The notes beneath the pieces were generated by a model. The model had not been told where the DNA came from, made no database searches, and saw only the letters and a list, made by a program, of their open reading frames with translations. Both the position numbers and the translations under genes were made by a program. DNA of 64,000 nucleotides from Conoideocrella luteorostrata (lineage: Eukaryota > Ascomycota > Sordariomycetes > Hypocreales > Clavicipitaceae), in assembly GCA_032433595.1 (NCBI GenBank), contig JASWJB010000007.1:186001-250000 (forward strand). Direction: 5' to 3'. Numbering within the stretch: position 1 is the stretch's first letter; each line of letters opens with the position of its first letter. Positions 34,881 to 45,574 of this stretch are shown here, piece by piece.

Positions 34881-35236
34881 TTACGTCTTTGTCATGGGGC
34901 AGTCATGTCTCGGCGTTATTGACTCACCAAAACACTGAAAGATGGGAGCAGGATGGCCGACGTTTCTGCAGGCACCGACGCATACGCCGTTCTTGTTGTC
35001 TCCGTCTGCACTTTCTCTCAGATAGCAGTCGGCCTTGCAATCCTTTGCTGCACGGAACATGTCAACTCTGAATCGCTGTGCAATGCCTTCTAAGTGAACT
35101 TACAGGTGCGGTAGCCCTTATTGGGACCCTGCTTGCCGTCTTTGCACTTTGGAGTGTCATTTTGTCTCTGCTCTAGGTTTGGCGCGGCCATGACAGCTGC
35201 GGCGCCGAGACACGCGAGGACGAACTGGAGCTTCAT
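34881..35236 (-). CDS. Small secreted cysteine-rich protein (effector-like)
   Basis: Exons complement(35104-35236) and complement(34881-35047) give 99 residues. Intron of 56 bp (GTAAGT..GCAG), frame kept (ACC T|CA AAG). The signal peptide is MKLQFVLACLGAAAVMA-AP, followed by NLEQRQ, a likely short propeptide. The mature part has seven cysteines with a repeated CxxxC pattern (CKADC, CVGAC). A second GTGAGT donor at 34927 and an acceptor ending at 34861 would replace the last 15 residues. That gives a tail with another CxxxC (CEVGC) and a stop at about 34798, which makes eight cysteines and may be the true form. Family not recognised; a role outside the cell is inferred from the signal and cysteines only. 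Confidence 0.7.
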
Positions 35237-35320
35237 GTTGATCAAAGTATGTGAAAATAATTGCGGTAGAATAGCGAGTTGACTGCTGGGTCTAGGAGTC
35301 GGAAAAGATTCCTCCTTGGG

Positions 35321-35333
35321 CCTTTTATTTATG
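35321..35333 (-). promoter_or_regulatory. TATA-like box of the CxxxC secreted-protein gene
   Basis: On the minus strand the sequence reads CATAAATAAAAGG about 90 bases before the start codon at 35236. Confidence 0.45.
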
Positions 35334-36094
35334 TCGGGTTTCCATTTAGTAAACAAGATTTAGTAAGTGTTTTTGCCAAAAGTGTTCCCGTATTCCCGCG
35401 ACGATCGACCATTCTTTTTTTAGAAGTTTTGCTTGCGACGATACGTCATTACAATTTGCAGTCTTTCTTTATTGAGCCCCGGGTATTTACAATTGGAGAT
35501 AACCTTGAAATAAATGCTCGTACGAGTTTGGACCTGGCCACTTGCGGGGACAAAGGACGTTTGCCCCTGCAGAGTGCATGCAGATCGTAAGATGAACGCC
35601 TGCGCAGCTTACAGGATAGCCCTCGATCGCGTGTTGGGATCCCGATCCTATCTGACAGTATGACGATAAACGACGATGAATCCTATTGCCTCCACTTGGC
35701 GACTTGAGATCGGCGACGTTCGACGGTGCTTCCAAGAGTCGCTAACACGCTGGACCCAGCAGCACTGACGTACATTGCGACGATCAATCCTTTGGCTTTT
35801 CTATTAACTCCGGCACTCTAGTTAGGTCTCATATATCGCATGAGTTTATGAAGGAGCCGTCAGATTTTAAGGCAGAAAGCCAAATAAAAATAGATGTTCT
35901 CAATCGCACACAGTTAAGATTGTCGTTCGGTATACCCTGGACGGGTATATTTGATGTCTTCTCGGAGTCTCATTGGGCAATTGAGGGAAGATCAAAGCGC
36001 ACATACGCTGTTCGACTGACTGGATTGAATCCTCCCATGGACGATCGTCATAGGCATCGCGATTGATTCAGTTCTTGCGATGCCGGGCTTTTAA
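35334..36094. other. Intergenic between divergent small genes
   Basis: About 760 bases between the two TATA-like boxes; no gene seen. Confidence 0.5.
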
Positions 36095-36104
36095 TATATA
36101 AAGG
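36095..36104 (+). promoter_or_regulatory. TATA box of the following gene
   Basis: TATATAAAGG about 120 bases before the start codon at 36222. Confidence 0.55.
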
Positions 36105-36221
36105 CGCTCTGGACATGCTACGGAATAGACTGAAAATCGTCAAGTCCAGCAAGAAACGCCAGACACATTACAACTTTACAATCCCAACACTCACAATCCT
36201 TTACTAGCATTCTCGTTCAAC

Positions 36222-37297
36222 ATGTCATTTGGAGTAGTAGACGCCATTGGCGTTGTTGGTTCCGTCATCGGAGTCATCGGCTTCATTGCCAACAGAATCC
36301 CCAACAACCCTCCCAAGGGTGCCTCCATTCGGGTGAAGGCTGGCTTACCAGGCGACAACAATCCCGGAATGGTAAGTTCAGAGGACTTGGATGAACATGA
36401 GACGGCACGACACTAACTAGAATATAGGATGGAGACATCGCCGCAGTGTATGCCTGGGACACAGAAAACAACTACCTGGGCAAGTCGAAAGGCGGGCACT
36501 TGAAGGAGGGAGACACCAAAGATTTCGTAATTGACTCGTATTCTCCTGGGACACGAGCCGAATACGTCGGCGTTGCTGCAGACAAGAATGCTGTGTGTAT
36601 TGCTTGGATCACCGTCAAAATGTACGACGAGACAAAAGGTGGCGCCTGGACCGGCGACATTGGCTACCACTGTGGTCAGAACTGGTTTGAGCAGAAGGAG
36701 AAGGCTGGATTCATCGATAAAGAGCAGAAGAAGGACTACATTCCCAGATGCACCTGGCTTGATGCGGACCACACCAAGGGTGTTCCAAGTGCCGCAATGA
36801 AGTTCTACACGCCTGGCTACGGATCTGATAAAGTTGTGGAGACGAAGAAGAACTCCAAAGCTTGTGATTTCACCAAGTGGGGTCCAGACAATGGTCCTAT
36901 TAATGGTACGTGTGCCTGATTTTATGACAAAAAAGTAATTCCCGACCGCGGAATGTGGTGGACTAATACCTCTTTGTTAGGCAAACCCCAGCGTCGGTCT
37001 AATCGCCCTCGTGAGCCTTGGATGGAGCGAAGTCTGGTTGTCTCAAACGTTACGAGCCATAGAGCTGAGAACATGTGCACATCTGACACATCTTGGGGCC
37101 CTGACTTTATCAGCCCAGACGGCATGTTCTGTGACATGGGCACTAAGACATTGAGGCCGCTCTGCTCCAACCAGAACGTGGAAGGCTGTGTCGACCTTGA
37201 TGATCACAAGCAGACCATGACGAAGCGATCTTTTGTGGCGAAGCGTGCGGTCAATATGCCCCATAAGTCTTATCAGAAGATTGAGCGATGGGATTAA
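36222..37297 (+). CDS. Unrecognised 314-residue protein, three exons
   Basis: Exons 36222-36371, 36428-36905 and 36981-37297; both introns (GTAAGT..TATAG, GTACGT..GTTAG) keep frame. It opens with a hydrophobic, glycine-spaced helix (VVDAIGVVGSVIGVIGFIAN) without a standard cleavage site. This may be a membrane-associating or non-classical export segment. The middle (GDIAAVYAWDTENNYLGKSK, then GTRAEYVGVAADKNAVCIAW) reads like a beta-rich domain. The C-terminal part has regularly placed cysteines (MCTSDTSWGPDF, MFCDMGTKTLRPLC, EGCVDLDD). I believe similar proteins recur in ascomycetes, but I cannot name a family or activity. Strong splice signals, a TATA box and intact frame support a real expressed gene. 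Confidence 0.7.
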
Positions 37298-38154
37298 TTG
37301 GAAGTTGTCGAATGAAATGGCATACTATGTATTGTGGCGGAATCGGGGGAACCGGGAGGGGAGGCGTGCGGATTAGTTGTAGATGTTTGAATAGATGAAT
37401 AAGATGTGACATACACCTTGGTCCTACAATTTAGATGCGTACTGTGCTTTTGCGTCGGTTTAAGAGACTCAATCTTCGACTCTTCGTCATACATTCGGCA
37501 TCGGCTGTTCGTCAAACTGCCCGGTGCGGTGTGCGACGCAGGGGATAGTAGGACCTTTATTAGCGATCGAGCAAATGACTGGAGTTATGGTGAGTATTTT
37601 AAGAAGAATTGTGTCAATTCTTCTAGTTGTCATAGTTGAACGATGGAGGAGCGAAAAAGAGCGTCCACATGCTCGTCAAACTAACAACCATTCTTGATTC
37701 GTATGTAGAAGCAAATATCCATCTAATCGGATCTCAGCACCAACTATTCCAACTCCCGTCGGCGAGGCAGGCTGGCACACTGACAATTTATTGTAGCGCT
37801 ATATGAAAAGGTGGTTTCCATGTCGACCGCATAAAGAGCAGTCAGAACTGGCCATCAGATTACCATCGGAACAAAAATACAGACTCTGGACAGGGCGTAT
37901 CAATGCTTGAAGAAAGACCTGAGAGATCACCGCTTGCCATAACTAGCGTTCTGTTAGGAAGGGAATTTATCGCACAGCAGCGAGGTACGTTGAGCACTAT
38001 GTATGGGATGTGCGGCGAGCTGCCCACCATGCCTGTACGTTGTTGGTGAAACCCCAGTCAAGCCTATCCAAGTTGAAAACAAATGATCCCTTAGCCTCAG
38101 CTCTTCACTCCCAAGACACGATCGACGTCTATTAAGACATTACCGATGCTTCCA
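37298..38154. other. Intergenic
   Basis: About 860 bases between convergent genes; nothing recognisable. Confidence 0.5.
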
Positions 38155-38952
38155 TCAAGGCGCCTCGTAAAGCCTTGCACCTGTCATGTGCATGTCAGGC
38201 GCACCACTCAACTCTGGCTTTACCGTCTCGGCAGGCGCATGATGGTGTTGTAAACTCTGCCCATTAGAATTCCGTCTCGAATAACGCCTCCAAACAAGGA
38301 ACCCCAAACCGCCAAGAATCAGAACACCAGCTATCGTCACCCCGACTCCAATCCCGGCCGCTGCACCTTGAGACAGCTCCCCTGAGGAGCCAGAGTCTTG
38401 TTTTGATGTCGCTGTTGATGTCTGAGACGTTGTAGCTATAAAATTCGATGTAGTTGATGTTGTTACACTGCTTTGGACAGTTACATTGAAATAGTGACAA
38501 GAACCATCAAGCTTAGACTGGCCGGCGTCGTGCACGGAGAAATATAATATATTCGCATCGCCTTTGGGCACGTCTTGCGAGAGTCCGTCTAAGCTCACGG
38601 TCCATAGAAGACTTGTCGATCTCGAATTTTCTGCAGTACTATTCATAAGTTTCATAGTGAGGACGGGTACTATTGATGTTCGACATTACCTACGCAAGAT
38701 TTGGTGATAAAAGAATGCAGCGTCACGATCGGAAGTACGGGGATCTTTCTGCCAGACGAAAAGATCTATGGCGGAAAGATTTGATGTCCACTGTACGTCT
38801 ATTTTCTCGCCAATAGCATAAGCAGGATTATCGCGAAAATTGCCATCGGGCCCTGCGTTTGGAGGCTGGGAAAAAGTGGTTACGGAGCAAACATTGGCGA
38901 CAAAGACAGCAAGGACCAAGACCAGCGGGGTGTGTAGACTGATTCCAAACAT
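38155..38952 (-). CDS. Single-pass surface protein with Ser/Thr-rich stalk
   Basis: Exons complement(38690-38952) and complement(38639 side: 38155-38638) give 248 residues. The 51-bp intron (GTAATG..AATAG) joins ..HQILR to STAENS. Order: signal peptide (~1-23); extracellular domain with WTSNLSAIDLFVWQ and SLLWTVSLDG, in the style of fungal surface proteins with beta-sandwich folds; one cysteine pair; Ser/Thr-rich stalk (SSVTTSTTSNFIATTSQTST); one membrane helix (AGIGVGVTIAGVLILGGLGFLVW); basic stop-transfer RRYSRRN; and a short His/Pro cytoplasmic tail. The layout resembles wall-stress sensors (WSC/Mid2-like) and other fungal type I surface proteins, but no WSC cysteine domain is present. Confidence 0.7.
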
Positions 38953-41455
38953 TGGATGAGCGGTGAGGTGACTGTTGAGGAGAAAAAGTACGGCAGAAGG
39001 ATTAGAAAGGGGGTTCCTACAATAACTAGCAAAACATCTCTTTTGATGACCGCTTAGCCACACTCTCGTACCGAGACTCACAAGCAGCCCTGCAGTCATG
39101 AATGACCTGAGGTGACACTTTGTGGCCGCCAGTCGCAAAATAGCTCATTTTACTCCGTATATTGCTTACTAGTATTTTTATTGTGATGTATAGTACGGAG
39201 TACTCCGTACATAGCAGGTAGGATAAGTGCGTCTGCTCATGTTGGATTACACGTGTGTGTATGTGGATGGATATGTGGATACACGGGCTGTGAGAGAAAG
39301 GATACGTGGCCTCTCGGCCCAGGGCAAGGACCCAAGACTCGGGCGTCCTAGTTTGTAGGGGTATTTATAGGGGGATTTGGACGGGACCGTCAGACGAGGG
39401 ATTCTGCATCCATCATCACAGTAACACAGCTCTTCCCAGAAATGCAAATAAATTTGAACCTCTCCTATCACTTCCAACAGCTTACGATTGGCTATGAGCC
39501 CCCATTTAGGAATCCAAGTGTGGCCTAACCTGAAACGTGTTGAGTACCCCACCACCTATTGTAGGGGGGAGAAGTAACTACCTTTTATGTTTCCCGTCTT
39601 GTCAGCCGTGTTGATGCTAGCAGCTATGGTTGTCTGATACGTGCAGTGGAATGTTGTCCTTGATTTCTATCCAATTTGGCGAGAAATTTGACAGCTGTTT
39701 ATACCTGCAATCCCTCTCTGGACTCCGGCAATGTAGGATTTTTTTTTCAGAGGGCTCTTTAAGGTGTTTTTTTAGGCTAAAGATATTGTATTGGTGGCAG
39801 TAAGACCCGTCCTGAGTGGCGTCGTAAGCTTTGTTGTGAGGTCTGCTGAATTATCTGAAATAAGTAACCAACCCTGTTATTCAATGCCTGCTATTGTGTT
39901 CTGCTGGACTGTTGCCTCTATGGCTGCTTCTTGATGATGCTCTTGTTATGCTGCTGGTAACTAATAATGCCCTTATCAGAGCAGTCTATTGTAATCCTGC
40001 TGCTGTGCTGCAGCTGCTAGATGTTACATTTGCTAAAAGCTGTTCCTATCTATAATAAAGGAGAGAAGCGTAGGGCACGCGCTGCCCCTGCCGACGACGA
40101 AGTTGGGAACATAAAAGGTACTTCTCCCTCTGAGATAAGTGGTGGCGCTTCGGGTTAGCTCAGGCTCGATGTTGTCTTGGCCCCCAACTATCATCAAAGA
40201 GATAGCTATCAGCCAAGGGCTACGAATATGCGGAAGGAAGGCACAGCCCGTCTTTGTCAGCGACCATCGCAACAGCACTAATAATACAAACACTCAACAT
40301 CGCAGCAAGGCGAATGCGGCTGAATGGGGGCTTCGCAGGCCCCTCTTTTATGGTAATGATACCGACGCTTACCCAAGTGAGTGCTGAGCAGTTGGTGGGC
40401 GGTAAAGAATTATAAACATGGAACGGGCCGCAGAGGACCTAACTACTACTAGTGATAGTGCTTGAAAATAGTCTGAGGGACGTAGAACCCGTAAGAAATT
40501 CTGACTACTCCGTACTCCGTATGCATTCTCCACCAGACGATTAGATCTCTGTTATTCTCCTCCGTAAGGAGATAGGTTCTGTAGATATCGATAAGTGTGC
40601 ACCGTCGTCTCCTGTTGACGTTTGGTGAAGTTGCTTTGCGTTATCTTGCTGAAATCTGATTGACTGATCGTCCATCTATATCAGGCAGACGGCCCCTCTG
40701 GGCTTCCGCGGTCATAATTGTGCACGGCTATGGAAAGGATTGTGGGCGGCGGCGGTACAATTGGTAACAGGCGGGGCGCGGGCACAAAAAGCAAATCCAT
40801 CCCTCAACACGAAAACTTGGACGCTGCCGAAAGGTGGCTTATCCATTTGGGGGCTGGTGGACCACGCCAAATATTGACAATACAACATGCGTGGCGTTGT
40901 CATCGGCCAAGTAGTACTCCGTATGTGCAGCTGCTACAAACCTACGGAGTACTCCGTAAATAATCCTCGAATGCGCCGTACTACCAATGGCCACTGTGCA
41001 CCCTATTCCAGCCACAATGCTTTGATTGGGACGAAGAACACATCGCCAACACGATGGCTGCTGGGCTTAGGTCATAGCTGATGCGATGATTTGGCGCCCT
41101 CGGCCTACTCGGTGTGCAGTTGGTATTTCAACCAAGCTATTTTCTCTTGTCGCGAGAGGTCCACCCCAGCAATTAGACCACTGTTACTCCGTACTCCGTC
41201 TTCGGTACATCATATTATGAGTAGTATGTCGCAAGCGTGAGGCTGGGGGAAACATGCGGCACCGCCATTTCGCTCTCTCTCCCTTTTTTTGCTTTGGGAG
41301 AACTAAATGTATTTGAGTTAAAATGCTCCGTAGTCTTGAATTTAGTGTGCTTCGTGAATATAAGAAGACTGGTCCTACCTGTGATGGTGGTTTTGCATCC
41401 TTTGAGTAGCTACAAGTCGCGTGTCTGTTTTGCTTCGACACTTTGCCCTCTATCA
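38953..41455. other. 2.5-kb intergenic region rich in TACTCCGTA motifs
   Basis: No supported gene. The palindromic motif and its halves occur at 39151-39159, 39194-39209, 40505-40521, 40914-40922, 40943-40958 and 41185-41199, the highest density in the window. Poly-T runs at 39739-39747 and about 39768 and the simple sequence around 39900-40020 may be remnants of an old repeat. Confidence 0.55.
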
Positions 41456-43351
41456 TGGATCTTTGCGCCCCTCATTCAGCTCACAATACCGGGATCGCGC
41501 GCCCTACCAGTAGGGGGCAGACAGGTGCAGATGGGACTGCCACACCAACGTCACCACTGATACGGCCTGACGCCGCCTCCACCAGCCGCCCGCAGCTTCC
41601 TACCAAAAGCACGAGGCTAGCTGTCGTGGTCAAGGCCTGGTATCTTCTCTTGCTTCACACCGTTTTCTCGGTGGCATTTTGGGCTTTAATGACCCAGGTT
41701 CTGCCGGGAAAGACGTTCGCCATTGGCCGGTCGGGAAATTTCAGATCACAATCGTGGAGCCAGTGGTACCAGAGCGATGTGACCACGTCTATATCCATCC
41801 TTATTGCGGTCTCTCGGTTGATTGCCGGGCTGTGGCAGACGCTGGCTGCGTGGCGTTGCATCTTCTTGCTGTTAGAGATGAAGTCGCTGACTCTCTCGGA
41901 AGTGACATTCATTTCCTCATACGCTGTACCGAGCTGGAGCGCCTCAAAGGCATATATAAAATCCAGATTTGTTTGGACTATCACAATTGTGCTATTGTTT
42001 GCCTTTTCGTCGCCGTTTGCCGGCCCTATCGCCGCCGGGTCGGTTACTTGGGCTTCCAAGCATCTGGTTTGAGGAGAGAGTCTTGTCCACTCCATTCTTA
42101 GGTCCTGCGGAGGCAAATAGTGCCTGGGGCTGGTACCTGGACTTCCGTAACGTGAGAGTTCATGGTCCAGCAGTCGGCAGGACTGGCTAATCTTGAGTCA
42201 TTACTTCTCCCCAGTGACTTCAACGGCACGTTCGGTGCGACGCGAGTTCCTCCTGCCCGAAGGCCGACGATGGCATTCCGCAATCTGAAGAACGGCACAA
42301 AGTCTAGTGAATTGACCGTGCCGTTCTTCAATATAACGTCTTTCGCATGGGTCACTAGCGATGACGAACTTCCCCAGGATTTGAAAGCGGCGACTCTGAA
42401 CCAAACCGGCCCACTGGGGGGCTTTTCTAGGGATGAGAACCCCCTGCAGATCACCGTGGAAGGGGTCGCGGCACCTTTAAGAACCGCACTGTGGAACGGG
42501 AGTGCCCTCGCCAAAAGAGGCTTCCCGAAGCGACTGTGCTGCGCGACACCAGGTATGCGGCGATTCAGACGAAACGAGGCCCAAAAGCGCCCGGGGGATG
42601 TTCGGACATACGGGACAGAATCTTTCAGGAGGTTCCGGTCATCTTGCATACCGATGCATGGAACGATATCACGTCGTGCTTTGCTGTAGCGAGAATGGAC
42701 ATTGTCGCAGGCACTGTGGCTTGCGTCAGTAGCGACTCAAACGGTTCCTCGTGCTCATTGCGTCGCTCACCTCTGGCCGTCGAATATCGCTCGGACCTTC
42801 CGTATATCCCCAAGCCAGATCAGCTCGTGGAACAAGTATTTGCCATGCTGCCAGAGGTTATGGCCCTCATGGTCATTACGGGGGGGTTCACTTCCATTTA
42901 TGATACTGATAAGCGCACGATGCCACCGGTCGACACAGAGATGTTTCTACGCAATGCTCTCACGCTTGGATATCAAGGTACGTGGAGTTCGTTTGCTGAG
43001 CGCCTTGCCAATTCTGTCATTTCCGTCAATCACAGAGAGCCCGTCCCGGTTGTCACCTCGCTGGTAAACCAGTCCAGGATGGACATCTGGCTAGGTCTCC
43101 AGCTGCTCATGACCATCTCCGGGATGACACTCTACGTGTTGCATAGCAAATCGAGGTGGCCGACCTTAGTGGAGCCCGTCCTATCTCTGTTATTGTTAGA
43201 TTGCACAGGCGTTGTGAGCTCGAAAAGAAAATGGAAAGACCAAAGACTGGTCTTGGGAACAAAAGACGACTATGCTGATGGATATGGCGACGTATATGGC
43301 GTGCTGAAGCCCAAGCCAAAAGCGCAAGATGCTGAGTCGAATCTTGTATAA
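41456..43351 (+). pseudogene. Multi-pass membrane protein gene with three frameshifts
   Basis: Begins MDLCAPHSAHNTG. A Ser/Pro/Thr-rich N-terminus is followed by membrane helices (AWYLLLLHTVFSVAFWALM; ISILIAVSRLIAGLW; WTITIVLLFAFSSPFAGPI), then loses frame. Protein-like sequence continues in frame 2 (PSIWFEERVLSTPFLGPAEA..YLDFRNVR) from about 42047. It shifts to frame 3 (EFMVQQSAGLANLESLLLPS, then ..GSALAK) from about 42155. It returns to frame 2 (LPEATVLRDTRYAAIQTKRG..) from about 42505 to the stop at 43351, with a last helix WLGLQLLMTISGMTLYVL. No introns fit these points. The second break looks like a lost AG in a GAGAGAG run and the third lies at AAAA. The large extracellular loop is N-glycosylated (NGT, NIT, NQT). 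Either a decayed gene or sequencing errors. Family of unknown function. Confidence 0.7.
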
Positions 43352-44020
43352 TGCACCTTCCACTTACGCTTTGTTTTGCTTCCAATATCCCATTGTTTTA
43401 GACTCTAGCCGTGTCAGTTATTATAGTGTAGACTATTAAAAGCACTGCTCATTTGTGCGAGGAGGTGGTCGCTTGAGCGATAACTGAACGGGTTGGACGG
43501 CGATGGAACGTGAAGCGACAGCCTTGCGAGGACAGAATGGGACGATGGCTGCACGCTCCTGCGGAGGCGATGACGGCCGGATGGCTGATGTGCAAGAATA
43601 GCACCAACGGCGTCCATGAGGGGAGCATGATCATTTTGTAGAGTAGTGTTTCAGTAAAATTCAGCATTTTTATCTTTCTCGTTCAGTCTACGGAATAGTT
43701 ACGCAAAATTCATGTTCTAGTATTCTGGGCTTACAATTGGCATTGATCTCTTGCCAATCAGGGCCGAACGGTCTCACATACCGCGCGAGCCGCTGAGTCT
43801 TAGTTGTGAGATCGACCACGTCACATAGTCTTTCATGATGATACGAACAGCCATATATTCAAAAACAGTAACATCTTCAAACTAAATTCTGCATAATTGT
43901 TGCGAAGGTGTTCCTATGACGTCTGATAACGGCATGAGCAAGGAACAGGGAAGCTATCAAGGTAGGCTGATATCCTTCCTCAAAGTGTGGTGCCAAAAGC
44001 CGGGACCCACCCAAGCCGAC
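43352..44020. other. Intergenic
   Basis: About 670 bases between convergent genes; no feature seen. Confidence 0.5.
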
Positions 44021-44930
44021 CTAGTTGGGGAAAACCCCTGGTTCGAGTTCGGACTCATTGTCGACGTTGTTATTGTCGACATCGGCGGCATTGAAGCGGA
44101 GGTCGAGGTAACGAGGGTCAATGCAGCCGGACTCCATAAATCCAGAGTCGATGCAACTGGAATCAGTGAAGCTGGGGTACTGCTCAGTAAAGCTTCCGGG
44201 GTCCATGCAGCTGGAGTTCACGATACCAGGATCGGTGCGACTGGAATCGATGGGGCTGAAGTCATGAAATCCGACGTTGATGCGATTGGCATCGGCGAAG
44301 CCAGAGTTGGCGAGACCGGCATCAATGCAGTTAGAGTTAACGAATCCGGGGTTCGTGAGACTGGAATCGAAGGGGCTGAAGTCATGAAAGCCGCCATTGG
44401 CGTGATCGGCATCGGCGAAGCCGAAGTTCGTGAATCCAAGTTCCACGGCACTTCCTAGGTCAATCGGGTTGGAGTTGTTCACGTCGAATGGGTTGGCAAT
44501 GGTAGCATCATCTGCACTGGTGGCCCGGTGCATCCTTTTCATATGCTCATCGCGCTTGTCCTTTCTCAGAAACGGGTTTCCATAGTTTTCGCTGCGGTCG
44601 CAGCCTTGTTCAGTACACCAATAAGGCTCCTTGATGTGCATAGATTTGTAGTGACGTCTCAGGTCTGTGTTTCTCGAAAACGATTGGCCACACTTGGGCC
44701 AACTGCATGTAGGTCTGCTGACACGTCATCAGCACGAGACCCGCCGCGGGGCAGGGCGGTGGCGTACCTAGTGGATCCACTTCCGAGTGTGTTGTTGTTC
44801 TGGGGAGAGGCATACCTGCATGGACGTTAAAAAAAAAAAGTTGATCTCACGCAGCTGGAACATCAGAGCTTGGCAACAGAGTGCGCTGCTCTGACTGGCG
44901 TATCGAATGAGCGTGAGCGTTTGTTGCCAT
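44021..44930 (-). CDS. C2H2 zinc-finger protein with repetitive acidic tail
   Basis: Exons complement(44851-44930) and complement(44021-44717), intron 133 bp (GTGAGA..GTCAG), 258 residues. The join gives ..DVPAARPTCSWPKCGQSF, completing a classic finger C-x4-C-x12-H-x4-H (CSWPKC..RRHYKSMH). A second follows (CTEQGC..DEHMKRMH). The remaining ~170 residues are an acidic, Asn/Asp/Ser-rich low-complexity tail of imperfect repeats (GFHDFSPFDSSLTNPGFVNS; GFHDFSPIDSSRTDPGIVNS; GFADADHANG; GFADANRINV). An acidic, aromatic-dotted tail after fingers suits a transcriptional activation domain. The start is the ATG nearest the fingers; an in-frame ATG at 45059 is possible. It is transcribed away from the zinc-finger/ankyrin gene, with an LTR between them. 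Confidence 0.72.
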
Positions 44931-45217
44931 GTCCGCTCCAGAATTTTGAAGGATTAAGGGATTTGTTGATGAGAAAATGGGTTGTTGATGAGCAGAACGG
45001 TCGCTGGTGAACAGAACGTTCGTCAATGGGTGGAATGTTAAATATTCAACAAGGGCCACAAAAGGTTATTGACAAGTAAAGAAATTGGTGGAACACGGAG
45101 AAGGGCAATAAAATTGTTGAGACATCCGAAATAATGTAAGACCCAGGCACCCAGTTTTACTGGCTAGGGATTGGCCAGCTACGCGCCCTACGCCATGCCA
45201 GACTGTCCCTAGGATAG

Positions 45218-45420
45218 TGTTGGAATCTCCGCCAAGCACACAACAAGAACACGGATATCGTCACGTGGTCACCCTTCGGCCAACCTATTTATACGGGTAT
45301 CGTAGGCATCATAGCTTGACTTCTTCTTCTTCTCTTAGATAACCTACTTGACTTATTGAATATATTCTATTTTGAAGCAGTTGATCTAGATCACCTGTTG
45401 CACACCCTGTGCAACCCACA
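45218..45420 (+). mobile_element. Solo LTR, copy 1 (203 bp)
   Basis: Begins TGTTGGAAT and ends CAACCCACA (TG..CA ends). It is flanked by the perfect 5-bp duplication GATAG (45213-45217 and 45421-45425). It contains CACGTG, a TATA-like TATTTATACGGG and, near the 3' end, the hairpin GTTGCACA-CCC-TGTGCAAC. The whole sequence recurs in reverse orientation at 48049 and 54359. No retrotransposon internal region is next to it, so it is a solo LTR left by recombination. It lies between two divergent zinc-finger genes. Confidence 0.9.
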
Positions 45421-45574
45421 GATAGCGAATCAGCGACACGGCACGACGTCATGCCCCCCTAAGGTGAAGCACTCCGAAAACAATCCGCAAAAGTTGCCTC
45501 ATTCGCTGAAACTTCACAGTGTTCAAGCAGTTTATGAATAATTCATCCTCACTCTGTGCGGAATTATATGCCCT

